In this document: positions 8,719-18,224 of the stretch, in pieces
Layout of the letters: every line of letters starts with the position of its first letter
How positions within the stretch are numbered: position 1 is the first letter of the stretch
Assembly: GCF_000242455.2 (NCBI RefSeq)
Contig: NC_019892.1
Location: forward strand, 7,698,744 to 7,762,743
Source: Singulisphaera acidiphila DSM 18658
GTDB taxonomy: Bacteria > Planctomycetota > Planctomycetia > Isosphaerales > Isosphaeraceae
Direction: 5' to 3'
Length of the DNA: 64,000 bases
Notes under the pieces: model-generated
Told to the model about the DNA's origin: nothing
Databases searched by the model: none
The model's input: the letters and a program-made list of their open reading frames with translations, nothing else
Program-made: the position numbers and the translations under genes

Positions 8719-9836
8719 GATGACTCGCTGATGAGGACGGAACGAACGAAGTCTTCGTTGATCGTGACACCAAGGCCAGGGCGGTTAGGCACCTTGATCC
8801 AACCGTCCTCGGCCTGAATCTTCTCCAGAGTCAGCTCGTGCCGAAGCGGGGAATCCTCGACGCAGTCTTCGAAGAGGAAGGCATCGCGGCAGGTAGACAG
8901 CCAGTGCAAGCTGGCAGCGGCCGTGACCGGGCTGGTGTAGCAGTGGTTGCAGAGCCGGGCGCCAATCTCCTCAACGCGCTGCCGGATGTAAGCAGCTTCG
9001 GTGAAGCCGTTGCGCGAGAGGTCGACCTGGTAGACGTCGAGGCAGCGGCCGTCGATCAAGGGGCGGAACGACTGCCGCCCGCACTCTTCCTCGCCCGAGG
9101 CGATGGGGACGGGGGAACGGTCGCGGAGCCAGCGATAGCCCTCGTAATCGTCGGGCCCGAGCGGTTCCTCGAGCCAGCCGATCTTGTAGTCGGCAAACGC
9201 CTTGGCTCGCTCGAGCGCGGTGCGGGCATCCCAGACGCACCCGGCGTCGATCAAGAGTGTGGCGTCATCGCCCAGGCCCCGCCGCGCTCCGGCGACGAGG
9301 TCGAGGTCGACGGCCTCGCTCTGCCCCATCGGCTCCCAGCCGAATTTGACCGCGCGGTAGCCGGCCTCGCGCCAGCGACGGCCGATTGCCGCAGTTTCCT
9401 TGCCGTCGCGTCCGAACAGGATCGAGGCATACGCCGGGAAGCGGTCGTGGAGCTTCCCCCCCAGGAGCCGGTGGATCGGCTCGCCAAAGTGCTTGCCCTT
9501 GAGGTCCCAGAGGGCCATATCGATGGCCGCCATCGCGGTGATGGTCGTCGACCGGCGGCCGCAATACATCGTCCGGCGGTACATCTTCTGCCAGATCCGC
9601 TCCGTTTCGAGCGGGTTCTCGCCAATCAACAGCGCACGCAGACCGGTCGCGATGTTGTGGCTGAACGGGGCGTCGATGATGGCCTTGACCATCTCCGGCG
9701 ACGAGTCAGCCTCGCCGATCCCTTCCAACCCATTGTCCGTCCTGACACGGACCAGGACGGAGTCTTGGCTGCTCGCCGTCTTGGCCTCGACATTCTGGAT
9801 CCGCAGGATCTGGCAAACGATCTCAGTGATTTTCAT
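8715..9836 (-). CDS. Mandelate racemase/muconate lactonizing enzyme family protein
   Basis: This 373-residue enolase-superfamily enzyme begins at MKITEIVCQILRIQ. The capping domain is followed by the barrel with metal ligands in LLIDAGCVWD (Asp), WLEEPLGPDDYEGYRW (Glu) and IASGEEECGR (Glu), and a candidate base in LCNHCYTSPV (His). At the Lys-x-Lys position it reads AVKFGWEPMG, so the second lysine is replaced, as in some acid-sugar dehydratases. Family knowledge places it as a dehydratase or racemase of a sugar acid or hydroxy acid. The coupled MFS gene and the GntR regulator support a catabolic role. A longer start at 9872 is possible but adds residues unlike the family. Confidence 0.88.
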   Translation of the reverse strand: MKITEIVCQILRIQNVEAKTASSQDSVLVRVRTDNGLEGIGEADSSPEMVKAIIDAPFSHNIATGLRALLIGENPLETERIWQKMYRRTMYCGRRSTTITAMAAIDMALWDLKGKHFGEPIHRLLGGKLHDRFPAYASILFGRDGKETAAIGRRWREAGYRAVKFGWEPMGQSEAVDLDLVAGARRGLGDDATLLIDAGCVWDARTALERAKAFADYKIGWLEEPLGPDDYEGYRWLRDRSPVPIASGEEECGRQSFRPLIDGRCLDVYQVDLSRNGFTEAAYIRQRVEEIGARLCNHCYTSPVTAAASLHWLSTCRDAFLFEDCVEDSPLRHELTLEKIQAEDGWIKVPNRPGLGVTINEDFVRSVLISESS

Positions 9837-9881
9837 GCACGCTTCCGGACGGGTGAGTGTGGGGCCAGCCAAGGAACCGAA

Positions 9882-10913
9882 TCAGGCGGAAATGTCGCGA
9901 CCGACAACGACGATGTGCTGGCCTCGAGGAATCTGGGAAGCCCAGGCCTGAGCGAGGACGACTCCATCGACTCCAGCCACCGCAGGCCAGGGATCCATGT
10001 CGATATGATCGAAATCGTGCAGCAGGCCGACGGTATCGCCACGACGTACCGCCGTACCGCATTCCACCAGCGGTTCATAATGGCCGTCGAAAGGGGCGAC
10101 GGTAAAGCAGTCGCGGTCGACCATCTCCAACGTACGCTGAGTCCCCGCCTTGTGATAGTCGATCGGCTCGATCTCGCCCCGAAGCTGGCCTTGATGGATC
10201 GCCGCCGCGAGCACACCGTGCTTGCCGTAGCGGACACCATCGACGTTCACGGCGCGACCCCAGCCCAGTTCGGTCCCGACCGTGATCTTGCCCAGCCGCT
10301 CGGCCTCGCTCGGGAGCAGGCCGGGGGTGATGTTCTGGTAGACCATCAGGCAAGGCGTGCCGAACCAACGGGCGGTCTGCTCGATCTCGGCGGCCAGCGC
10401 GGGGTCGTCAACCGGGTGGTAATTGGCGCAGAGGGCGAAGCGGGCCACGTCACCGCCGGAGTGGAGGTCGAGGACGGTGTGGACTCGGGGCCAGATCGAC
10501 GACCGGACGAAGGCAGCGATCCGGTGGGTGATGCCGGCCAGGGCCGGAGTGACTCCCGCTCCCTCGACGAACGCTCGGTTCAGGTTGACGCCGTCGTCCC
10601 CCTGGCTCTCGCGGGTCCCTGTGCGAAAGGCGGACGGGTTCAGCACGGGGATGATGATGATCCGGCCGCGAACGTCCTCAAGGCGGATCTCACGCAGCAA
10701 GTGCTTGAGGGCGACCGGCCCTTCGTACTCATTGCCGTGGTTGGATCCGAAGGCGACGAGACCGCGGTCGGGTTGCGCCTCAGGGCCCACCCAGACCGTC
10801 AAAGGGAGCAAATGGTCGCCCCAGATGCTGTCGTGTTCCAGAGCAACCCAGTAGTCGCGCCGGCCGGGGGAATCGAGGTCGAGTCGATCGGGGCGAGCCA
10901 CAATGCGTGTCAT
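9882..10913 (-). CDS. Succinylglutamate desuccinylase/aspartoacylase-family hydrolase
   Basis: This 343-residue protein begins at MTRIVARPDRLDL. The zinc site is visible in VAFGSNHGNEYEGPVAL (His and Glu) and VHTVLDLHSGGD (second His). GVNLNRAF corresponds to the substrate-binding Asn-Arg of the M14-like AstE/AspA fold. The C-terminal half (VAPFDGHYEPLVECGTAVRRGDTVGLLHDFD) is the usual beta-rich domain. The enzymes cleave N-acyl amino acids or related amides. It sits between the DUF1501 gene and the enolase-superfamily gene on the same strand, so it probably acts on the same imported compound, perhaps removing an acyl group. The residues upstream of this start (to 11018) overlap the DUF1501 stop and look non-native. 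Confidence 0.85.
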   Translation of the reverse strand: MTRIVARPDRLDLDSPGRRDYWVALEHDSIWGDHLLPLTVWVGPEAQPDRGLVAFGSNHGNEYEGPVALKHLLREIRLEDVRGRIIIIPVLNPSAFRTGTRESQGDDGVNLNRAFVEGAGVTPALAGITHRIAAFVRSSIWPRVHTVLDLHSGGDVARFALCANYHPVDDPALAAEIEQTARWFGTPCLMVYQNITPGLLPSEAERLGKITVGTELGWGRAVNVDGVRYGKHGVLAAAIHQGQLRGEIEPIDYHKAGTQRTLEMVDRDCFTVAPFDGHYEPLVECGTAVRRGDTVGLLHDFDHIDMDPWPAVAGVDGVVLAQAWASQIPRGQHIVVVGRDISA

Positions 10914-10962
10914 CGGTTCGGTCTTCCCGCGTGATATTGATGAAAAAAAAGGGGGAGCAAGC

Positions 10963-12396
10963 TCAGGCCAGGATTGAGCGCACAACCTGTCCATGAACGT
11001 CGGTGAGACGAAAATCACGGCCGGCGTAACGGTAGGTCAATCGTTCGTGGTCGAACCCGAGCAGGTGCAGAATGGTAGCGTGAAAATCATGGACGCTGAC
11101 CGGATCTTTCACCGCCTTGAACCCAAAGTCGTCCGTGGCACCATGGATCGTCCCGCCTCGGATGCCACCGCCCGCCATCCAGACGGTGAAACCGTAGTGA
11201 TTATGATCGCGGCCAAGTGCGGACTTGCCGTTGCCGTCGAGCTCGACGGTGGGCGTACGACCGAATTCGCCCCCCCAGATCACAAGGGTGTCCTCGAGCA
11301 TCCCCCGCTGTTTCAGGTCCGTCAACAGGGCCGCGATCGGCTGGTCGATTTCGGCCGCCAGCTTGCGATGATTCTGCTCGATCTGGGCGTGATGATCCCA
11401 AGGTTGTCCCGCACCATGCCAGAGCTGGACATACCGGACGCCACGCTCGAGAAGCCGGCGGGCAATCAAGGTCTGACGGCCGTGGACCCCGTTGCCATAC
11501 GATTCGCGGATGTACTGGGGCTCGCGCGCGATATCGAACGCGTCGGCGGCCTCCATCTGCATGCGGAAGGCCATCTCGAACGACTGGATCCGGGCATCGA
11601 GCCGAGCATCAACCCGTGGTTCGCGATGCTCGGCGTTCAGGGAGCGCAAGAGATCGAGCTGCCGGCGCTGGACGGCCTGGGTGGCGTGCGGGCTGCGGAT
11701 ATTCTCGATCAGCTTGTCGATTTCGGTATGCTGGGGGTCGATGAACGTGCCCTGGAAGATCCCTGGCAGGAAGCCCGATTGCCAGTTCTCCGAGTCCTTG
11801 ATCGGTAAGCCGCTGGGGCACATCGCCACGAAGCCAGGGAGGTTCTGGTTCTCGGTGCCGAGCCCATACATCACCCAGGCGCCGACGCTGGGTCGGGAGA
11901 GCACCGAATCACCGCAGTTCATGAGCATCAGTGATGGCTCATGATTGGGCACCTGGGCGACCATCGAGCGGATGACGGCGATATCGTCGATGTGCTGCGC
12001 CGTTCTGCTGAACAGCTCGCTGACCTCGATCCCGCTCTGTCCGTACTTCTGGAATTTGAACGGCGAAGGGAACGCCGCGCCGGTCTTCCGCTCCGTCGTG
12101 AGATTTTCCGGGGCGGGCTGGCCCGCATACTTCAAGAGAGCCGGCTTGGGGTCAAACGTATCGACCTGGCTGGGGCCGCCGTTGAGGAAGAAATGGATGA
12201 CTCGCTTCGCTTTGCCCGGAAAGTGGGGCAACTTCGTCGCCAATGCATCCCCTGCCCCGCCTTCGAGCGACGGCCCTGCGTACACCTTTTGCGCACTGAA
12301 CAGGTCGCCCAAGCCGAGCGCACCCAGGCCGAGCGCGGAGCGTTGGAGCAGGCTTCTGCGGCTCATTCGCGATGGATCTTGCGTGTGGTCAGGCAT
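10963..12396 (-). CDS. DUF1501 domain-containing protein
   Basis: This 477-residue protein has a twin-arginine-like signal near its start (SRRSLLQRSALGLGALGLGDLF) and is probably exported folded. The body has sulfatase/alkaline-phosphatase-like features typical of DUF1501: VIHFFLNGGPSQVDTFDPKP, SLMLMNCGDS, GMLEDTLVIWGGEFGRTPT and HDFHATILHLLGFDHERLTYRYAGRDFRLTDVHG. In planctomycetes DUF1501 genes are nearly always paired with a DUF1549/DUF1553 protein. Here that partner is immediately upstream and the ends lie 22 bases apart. The biochemical activity of the family is not established. Confidence 0.92.
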   Translation of the reverse strand: MPDHTQDPSRMSRRSLLQRSALGLGALGLGDLFSAQKVYAGPSLEGGAGDALATKLPHFPGKAKRVIHFFLNGGPSQVDTFDPKPALLKYAGQPAPENLTTERKTGAAFPSPFKFQKYGQSGIEVSELFSRTAQHIDDIAVIRSMVAQVPNHEPSLMLMNCGDSVLSRPSVGAWVMYGLGTENQNLPGFVAMCPSGLPIKDSENWQSGFLPGIFQGTFIDPQHTEIDKLIENIRSPHATQAVQRRQLDLLRSLNAEHREPRVDARLDARIQSFEMAFRMQMEAADAFDIAREPQYIRESYGNGVHGRQTLIARRLLERGVRYVQLWHGAGQPWDHHAQIEQNHRKLAAEIDQPIAALLTDLKQRGMLEDTLVIWGGEFGRTPTVELDGNGKSALGRDHNHYGFTVWMAGGGIRGGTIHGATDDFGFKAVKDPVSVHDFHATILHLLGFDHERLTYRYAGRDFRLTDVHGQVVRSILA

Positions 12397-12418
12397 GGCT
12401 CGATGATCCCCGTTTGGT

Positions 12419-15400
12419 TCAGTCAACGAACATCAATTCGTTCGCCATCAGAAGCACCTGGGCCAGTTGTTCCCACGGTTTCAGTTGGCGGGTGGGGGGG
12501 CCGGAAAAATCACGTGCCGAATCCCAGGTCGCAGCCGTCCCCTCGGAGTCGCCCAGTTCGCGGATCTTGGCGGTCCAGAGGTGCTGATCACTGTTCAGGC
12601 CATCGCGGATGTCGACAACGAAATCGATCGTATCGCCAGGCTCGACGACGATCGAGTCGACGTTGAAATCAAGTCGTGTGTTGTGGACGGGGGCCGACTT
12701 GAGGACGCCCTGGCGGCTCGAAACGAGCCAGCCACGGACACCGTCACCGGTAGCCTCCGCATGCACGAGGGTCGACTGGATCGCCACCTTCCCTCGGATC
12801 GGGGCAGTCCAGCGCCGGATCGCGGCGTGCTTGAGATCATCCCCAGGATGGCCCCCTTGGCCGGTGAGTTGCACCCAACCGAGCTTCGCGTCGGGCCATT
12901 GCGGACCGCCGCTCCATGCCGATCCATTGAAATGGGGCAACCGTTGAAAATCACCACGCGACGGGCCCGAAGTGGGATCGACCGCCCCGAAGCCATATTG
13001 CCAGGCGAGGGTCTCGGGGGGGACGGCCGGGGTCCCCTCGTTGATGGGCGCGGCGAGGAAAGAGCGGGCCGCCCGTCGTTGTGAGTCGGTCGGATCCCGC
13101 TGGTAGACCGCGCGAAAGAGCCGTCGGATCGCAAGGTCGGGATCGCCGGTCGGGAGTTGAGCCGCCAAGATCCGGGCACGGTCGGCGAGGAACGGGTGGT
13201 TCATCGCGAAGAGGGCCTGTTGAGGGACGGTCGTTTCACTCCGCGTTGGAATATGGAGGTCGGGATTGGCGAAGTCGAAGACGCGGAGCACGCTCGGAAG
13301 GAACTGGCGGTCCACCAAGCCATAAAGGGACCGGCGAGCGTTGGTCCCCGTGGTGGGGAACAGGTTCGTGGACCGGCCCCCCATACCATGGTCGAGTTCT
13401 CCGGTCACGGTGAGGAGAGTGTCACGCGCTTCCTCGAAGGTGAGACGGCGGGGATTCATCCGCCAGAGCAACCGATTCTCAGGGTCGACTTTCAAGGCCA
13501 GGTCGCGGGTCGCGGCGTCCGCCGGGCTACCCGATTGCTGTTGATAGGCGGCCGAGAGCAGAATGAGCCGGTGGATGGCCTTGGTGCTCCAGCCTTCACC
13601 CACCAAGCGACGCGCGAGCCAATCGAGCAATTCGGGATGACTCGGCGCTTCGGCCCGAATGCCAAAGTCGCTGGGCGTACGGACCAGCCCCGCGCCGAAG
13701 TGGTGCATCCAGACTCGGTTGACCCAGACCCGGGCCGTCAGCGGGTTGGACGGATCGATGATCGCGCGGGCCAGCTCCAGGCGACCACTCCCGTTTGCGA
13801 ACGGCTTCCGGTCCGGCCCCGCAATCGCCAGGAGGAACTGGCGAGGCACCTCGTCGCCCCGATTCGCCGAACTTCCCCGCTTGAAGATCCGCGGCTCGCG
13901 AAGCTCCGCGCGATCGACAACGGCCACCGCATGCGGCGGAGCCTGAGGCGACTGAATGAGCCACCGATCCACCTCCCCCTGGAGGGTCCACAACTTGACG
14001 ACCGTGCCGGAGTCAAAAAACCACTCCGTCGTCACGATCGGCTCGTCAGGCACCTGACAAGGGGATCGATCCGCATAGAGGACTTGCCGCAGGGCTTCGT
14101 CATCCGGGTCGGACAAGATTTTGGGGAGAGTCGAGGCGTTCGAACCGGCAGGTTTCTGCGACTCCTGCCAGCGGCGATCGACCTCGCCGAAAAGCTTGGC
14201 ATAGCGATCGGCAACCTCTTGGATCGTTGCCGGCGGAGTGGCAAACGAATCCGCAACTCTTCGATTCAAGGCAGGCGCATCGCTCTGAATCAGTGCTTTG
14301 GCCACGATCGGGGCCTGGGTGGCGAACTCGGAGTCGCTCAAAGCCGCGAATCGACGCCAAGGGCGAAAAATCGGGTCATCGGCCTTCGCAGCGTTGGCGA
14401 GGTAGGCCTGCCAGCGGCGCACGAAGCCCGGAATCAGATCGTCCGCGCCAAGGACGGTGTCAAATCCCTCCTGGGGAACCTTCGACAGATCGCGCTGCAC
14501 GAGCAGATACGCCGCGATCCGGTCGCGAACCCGCTTCGACGCCTCGGCCCGACTTTCCGCCATCCCTTTGCGCTGATTCTCGCGACGCACTTCGAGCTCT
14601 TTCTCGAAGGTCCGATAGGCGTCATCCCGCGCAGCCGGTTCGGCGATCGGCACCAGGCGCTCGGTGCAGTTCTGAAAGACCCCGTAGAGCGAGTAATAAT
14701 CGGCGGTCGGGATCGGGTCATACTTGTGGTCATGGCAACGGGCACAGGCGACTGTCATCCCCATTGTGCCACGGGTGAGGACGTCGATCCGGTCGTCGAT
14801 GATGTCGTGGGTCACCCCGAGGAAACGGCGGCCGACGGTCAGGAAACCCATCGCCGCCAGCGCCGAGCGGTCGTCAGGCTCGGCCTGGTCCGCCGCGATC
14901 TGATCGAGGAGGAACCGGTCGTAGGGAAGGTCGGCGTTGAATGCCTTCACGACCCAGTCCCGATAGGCCGGGGCCTGCACGAGGAATCGCTCTTCCCGAC
15001 CGTAGACGTAACCTTTGGTGTCCGCGTACCGCGCCACATCCAACCAATGCCGGGCCCACTGCTCACCATAATGGTCTGACGCGAGCAGCCGATCGACCAA
15101 CTTCGCATAGGCGTTGGGGTCGGTATCGGCAATGAAAGCGTCAACCTCTTCGGGAGTCGGCGGCAAACCGGTGAGATCGTAGCTCACCCGCCGGATGAGA
15201 GTATACCGATCGGCCTGGGGCGACGGAGCCAGCCCCTTCGCTTCCAGCCCGGCCTTCACGAACGCGTCGATTGGGGTTCGCCCCCAAGCGGCGTCACGGA
15301 CCTTGGGAGGCTGGGGGTCGGCGACCGGCTGGAACGCCCAATGGCGTGCCCAGGCCTCTTTGCGACGATCGACGACCGGTGCCTGGTCAGCGGGCCAAGG

Positions 15401-15769
15401 GGCCCCCGCAGCAACCCAACGCTCCAGAGCAGCGATCTGCTCAGGGGCAAGTTTCCGGCCGGGGGGCATCTTGAGGTCGCCGTCCTGGCGAACCGCCTCA
15501 ATGAGCAAACTCTCGTCCGGCCGCCCCGCGACGATCGAAGGCCCCGACTCACCCCCCTCAAGGAGGAATTGCCGAGCGTCCAGCCGCAGGCCCGCTTTCT
15601 GTTTCTCCGCGCCATGGCACTTGCCGCAGCTTTCGACCAGGAGCGGACGGACGTCCTTCTCAAACGCCTCGAGCTCCGCCGTCGGCTGCCCCAAGAGGAC
15701 GACCTGAAGCGAGGCGACGAGGGCCGTCGTCAAACACACGATTCGGAGTCGAAGCCGGTCATCAGGCAT
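12419..15769 (-). CDS. PSD1 and planctomycete cytochrome C domain protein (DUF1549/DUF1553)
   Basis: This 1,116-residue exported protein has a signal peptide over about residues 1-28. A heme-binding CGKCH (48-52) follows in the planctomycete cytochrome C domain, which reads EKDVRPLLVESCGKCHG and continues to LKMPPGRKLAPEQIAALERWVAAGAPWP. Next come DUF1549 (TPIDAFVKAGLEAKGL, YGEQWARHWLDVARYADTKGY) and DUF1553 (LARAIIDPSNPLTARVWVNRVWMHHFGAGLV, MNPRRLTFEEARDTLL). The C-terminal ~200 residues form a beta-rich region. It is the first gene of the operon and its start lies close to the operator array. Family proteins are thought to be periplasmic redox enzymes, possibly acting on polysaccharide-derived or sulfated compounds, but this is unproven. 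Confidence 0.93.
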   Translation of the reverse strand: MPDDRLRLRIVCLTTALVASLQVVLLGQPTAELEAFEKDVRPLLVESCGKCHGAEKQKAGLRLDARQFLLEGGESGPSIVAGRPDESLLIEAVRQDGDLKMPPGRKLAPEQIAALERWVAAGAPWPADQAPVVDRRKEAWARHWAFQPVADPQPPKVRDAAWGRTPIDAFVKAGLEAKGLAPSPQADRYTLIRRVSYDLTGLPPTPEEVDAFIADTDPNAYAKLVDRLLASDHYGEQWARHWLDVARYADTKGYVYGREERFLVQAPAYRDWVVKAFNADLPYDRFLLDQIAADQAEPDDRSALAAMGFLTVGRRFLGVTHDIIDDRIDVLTRGTMGMTVACARCHDHKYDPIPTADYYSLYGVFQNCTERLVPIAEPAARDDAYRTFEKELEVRRENQRKGMAESRAEASKRVRDRIAAYLLVQRDLSKVPQEGFDTVLGADDLIPGFVRRWQAYLANAAKADDPIFRPWRRFAALSDSEFATQAPIVAKALIQSDAPALNRRVADSFATPPATIQEVADRYAKLFGEVDRRWQESQKPAGSNASTLPKILSDPDDEALRQVLYADRSPCQVPDEPIVTTEWFFDSGTVVKLWTLQGEVDRWLIQSPQAPPHAVAVVDRAELREPRIFKRGSSANRGDEVPRQFLLAIAGPDRKPFANGSGRLELARAIIDPSNPLTARVWVNRVWMHHFGAGLVRTPSDFGIRAEAPSHPELLDWLARRLVGEGWSTKAIHRLILLSAAYQQQSGSPADAATRDLALKVDPENRLLWRMNPRRLTFEEARDTLLTVTGELDHGMGGRSTNLFPTTGTNARRSLYGLVDRQFLPSVLRVFDFANPDLHIPTRSETTVPQQALFAMNHPFLADRARILAAQLPTGDPDLAIRRLFRAVYQRDPTDSQRRAARSFLAAPINEGTPAVPPETLAWQYGFGAVDPTSGPSRGDFQRLPHFNGSAWSGGPQWPDAKLGWVQLTGQGGHPGDDLKHAAIRRWTAPIRGKVAIQSTLVHAEATGDGVRGWLVSSRQGVLKSAPVHNTRLDFNVDSIVVEPGDTIDFVVDIRDGLNSDQHLWTAKIRELGDSEGTAATWDSARDFSGPPTRQLKPWEQLAQVLLMANELMFVD

Positions 15770-15864
15770 GGTAAAGCTCGCTCGAACGCCTGGGGGTCGG
15801 GATAGCGAGTCGATCGCGCCTTCTCGAGAAGAGCGTCGAGGCAGGAGAAGTCATTCCCTCAGAG

Positions 15865-15899
15865 GATCGTAGACAATCCAGACACGATTGTCGACAATC
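15865..15899. promoter_or_regulatory. GntR/FCD operator pair 1
   Basis: Box a is GATCGTAGACAATC (15865-15878), one base off a perfect dyad. Box b is GATTGTCGACAATC (15886-15899), a perfect palindrome. Box starts are 21 bp apart, about two helical turns. The core TTGTnnACAA matches the operator style of FCD-type GntR regulators. This pair is nearest the start of the PSD1 operon (15769). Confidence 0.8.
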
Positions 15900-15970
15900 T
15901 GCCGACGATTTCCTGAAGATTCGCGCCCAAGATCAGCGGATGTTGAGTCGAAAAATCTACCTCTCCAGAG

Positions 15971-16005
15971 GATTGTAGACAATCGGCACGTGATTGACGA
16001 CAATA
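15971..16005. promoter_or_regulatory. GntR/FCD operator pair 2
   Basis: Box a is GATTGTAGACAATC (15971-15984), a perfect dyad. Box b is GATTGACGACAATA (15992-16005), with two departures from the dyad. The spacing between box starts is again 21 bp, and the pair begins 106 bp after pair 1. Confidence 0.8.
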
Positions 16006-16071
16006 ATCCCACTCACACATCCATCGGCCTCTTCAAAAAAAATCCACAAAAGCAGTCCTCTTCGCCCGGAA

Positions 16072-16106
16072 GATTGTAGACAATCAAGACGTGATTGGCG
16101 ACAATC
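16072..16106. promoter_or_regulatory. GntR/FCD operator pair 3
   Basis: Box a is GATTGTAGACAATC (16072-16085), a perfect dyad. Box b is GATTGGCGACAATC (16093-16106), with one departure. Spacing is 21 bp, and the pair begins 101 bp after pair 2 and 154 bp before the regulator start. Confidence 0.8.
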
Positions 16107-16189
16107 GGTCGACACGGTCTTGATGGACGTGTGCCTTCCTTTCCGATCTGTCCGATGATTAGCCACGGTTTCTCAGTTTTTGGTCAGAA

Positions 16190-16213
16190 CCGAATCCGCC
16201 TGGGCGGATTCGG
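16190..16213. promoter_or_regulatory. Perfect 11-bp inverted repeat before the GntR gene
   Basis: CCGAATCCGCC and its complement GGCGGATTCGG are separated by two bases. It ends 46 bases before the regulator start. It could be a further dyad binding site or an RNA hairpin in the leader. Its sequence differs from the six operator boxes. Confidence 0.55.
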
Positions 16214-16259
16214 TGCGCGGTGCTATGTCAACACTTTTGGCCCCTGAGATCTATCCCCC

Positions 16260-16889
16260 ATGGCAGCGATTGATGAAGAAGCAGCCGATTCTCCAGGATC
16301 AAGCCGGATTGCCAATCAACTGCGTGAAGAGATTCTCTCGGGTCGGATTGAAGTCGGCTCGAGATTGACCGAGGCCGAACTCTCGAAGCGGTTTGGCGTG
16401 GGGCGGGGCCTGGTCCGCGAGGCGGTTCAGACGCTCTCGTTGCAAGGTCTCCTGGTGAGCCGACCGAATCGGGGGGCAATCGTGGCCCCCGAAGCGCCTC
16501 GGGAGATCCGCAATCTCATCGTCCCGATCCGGCGCACACTCGAAGTCTATGCGTTGCAATTGACTTTCGACGAGCTGCACGAGGAAGACTTTATTCTCTG
16601 GGAAGAAATCCTCCAACGCATGCAGGACGCCTGCGAACATCGCGATTACCACGCGATCGCCGAGGCGGACATTGCCTTCCATCGTGTGCTCGTGAAGCGG
16701 GCAGGCCAGCCCGACCTGATCCTCATCTGGGAAACCCTGGTCGGCCGCATCCGGTTCCATTTCCGACGGACCCAACGTCGGTACGAAAACGCGATGGAGA
16801 TCTACGAGGAACACCGGGCCATCCTGGAATCGTTCCGCGGTCAAGATCTTGCAAGCGCGACTCGGTTGCTCAAAGAAAAGATTGCCTGA
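16260..16889 (+). CDS. GntR-family transcriptional regulator, FCD type
   Basis: This 209-residue regulator has a winged helix-turn-helix over about residues 15-80 ([58 protein letters not shown]). A helical FCD domain follows. Its metal/effector residues are visible in [15 protein letters not shown] (Asp and His) and [14 protein letters not shown] (His). FCD regulators usually repress catabolic genes and are released by a sugar acid, organic acid or acyl compound. It is divergent from the PSD1-DUF1501-hydrolase-enolase-MFS operon, with three operator pairs between them, so control of that operon plus autoregulation is likely. No good ribosome binding site precedes the ATG, so the start is less certain. 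Confidence 0.9.
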   Translation: MAAIDEEAADSPGSSRIANQLREEILSGRIEVGSRLTEAELSKRFGVGRGLVREAVQTLSLQGLLVSRPNRGAIVAPEAPREIRNLIVPIRRTLEVYALQLTFDELHEEDFILWEEILQRMQDACEHRDYHAIAEADIAFHRVLVKRAGQPDLILIWETLVGRIRFHFRRTQRRYENAMEIYEEHRAILESFRGQDLASATRLLKEKIA

Positions 16890-17131
16890 TTCGCAGTCGG
16901 CAGAACGCGGCTACCACCTGGACCGCACACATGAATCCAATTATGCAAATAATTTCACATCAAATAAATTCAACAAACAAATCAATTCCTAACTGTAGTC
17001 AGAACTCTTTGGAGCGGAAATCGAAAGCAGATCTCTCGTCCCGTCCGAGTCCATCTCTCCAGAGCAGAAGGGTCTGGCTGTTTGACCTTCATCACACGTC
17101 AGTCTTCAACCCCGGTAAGGAGAGTCCTCTC

Positions 17132-18121
17132 ATGCGCCGTCGCGGCTTTACCTTGATCGAATTGCTGGTCGTCATCGCCATCATCGCCGTTTTGATCGCG
17201 CTGCTCCTCCCCGCCGTTCAGGCGGCCCGCGAGGCAGCGCGGCGGTCTCAGTGCGTCAACAATCTGAAGCAGATTGGCCTGGCTATGCACAACTACCACG
17301 ACACGCTTGGTAGTTTCCCTTCAGGCTCGATGGTGAACACCGGCTGGAGCGGCCCTTGGTGGGCATGGTCCGTGTTCATCCTGCCTCAAATGGAGCAAAC
17401 CAACCTCTACAACGCGATCAACTTCTCGCTCGGCAATGGAGGGAACATGAGCGTCGAGCACAGGACCGTTTACAGGTCACTGATTGCGACATATCTCTGT
17501 CCTTCGGATGACTCGAACCGGCTGTTTGACGATCGTAAGTGGACGAATATCAATGATCTGGGCACCTCGTATTCGGCCGCCCCGCTGAACTACATCGTAA
17601 GTTGGGGTGATCAAAAGACGGGAAACCCGATTTTCGACATCTATTCCACGGAAGGGGCGGGCCGGGGCTGGGGCTGTAATAACACGTTCACCGGCATGTT
17701 CGGTGATTGCAGTTCGGGCGCGGTGACGACAATTGCGAGTTGTACTGACGGAACCAGCAATACCTTCCTGGCCGGCGAGAATTCGCCCAACTATAACGGG
17801 CAACTCCTCTGGGTCAACGGCCACGGAGCCTACGGTGGGACGATCATCCCGCTGAACTGGAAGACGAACCTCAAAGATGGTGAAACAGACCCGACCGATG
17901 GGACGGTGTGCAGCACAGCCTACATCACCGCAATCGAGGCGACCCACTGTTTCCGCAATCAGGTCTACAATTTCGCCTTCAAGAGCAAGCATCCGGGGGG
18001 GGCCAACTTCTGCTTCGCCGACGGTTCCATTCGATATATCAAGCAAACCATCAATCCGAGAACCTACGCTGCGCTCAGCACTCGGGCCAAGTCCGAGGTG
18101 ATCTCGGCCGACTCCTACTAA
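17132..18121 (+). CDS. DUF1559 domain-containing pseudopilin-like protein
   Basis: This 329-residue protein starts at [20 protein letters not shown], with a GGAGAG about 8 bases upstream. Longer in-frame starts add a non-homologous leader. The class III (prepilin) signal GFTLIE is followed by one hydrophobic helix, then [32 protein letters not shown] and a large beta-rich domain. The C-terminal H-x9-DG motif reads [17 protein letters not shown]. The family is expanded in planctomycetes and presumably processed and displayed like type II pseudopilins; the function is unknown. A small lipoprotein gene follows 103 bases downstream, the common arrangement. The 240 bases upstream are AT-rich and probably hold its promoter. 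Confidence 0.93.
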   Translation: MRRRGFTLIELLVVIAIIAVLIALLLPAVQAAREAARRSQCVNNLKQIGLAMHNYHDTLGSFPSGSMVNTGWSGPWWAWSVFILPQMEQTNLYNAINFSLGNGGNMSVEHRTVYRSLIATYLCPSDDSNRLFDDRKWTNINDLGTSYSAAPLNYIVSWGDQKTGNPIFDIYSTEGAGRGWGCNNTFTGMFGDCSSGAVTTIASCTDGTSNTFLAGENSPNYNGQLLWVNGHGAYGGTIIPLNWKTNLKDGETDPTDGTVCSTAYITAIEATHCFRNQVYNFAFKSKHPGGANFCFADGSIRYIKQTINPRTYAALSTRAKSEVISADSY

Positions 18122-18224
18122 CCCTCATCTCTGGGACGACGGCCAAGCAGGATCCGCCATGCCGAGCCCAAAACGGATCGACATGGCGGCTCACTCCAAC
18201 GAGATCCATCGCCGGGAGACAACC

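Noticed and set aside
8838-10934. 698-codon plus-strand open frame
   Set aside because: It spans two recognised minus-strand genes (enolase-superfamily and aspartoacylase-like), is Arg/Asp/Val-rich without motifs, and arises from high GC.
15865-16106. Regularly spaced repeats as a CRISPR array
   Set aside because: Only three repeats of 35 bp with ~70-bp spacers, internally palindromic, between a regulator and its operon and with no cas genes. Operators explain them better.
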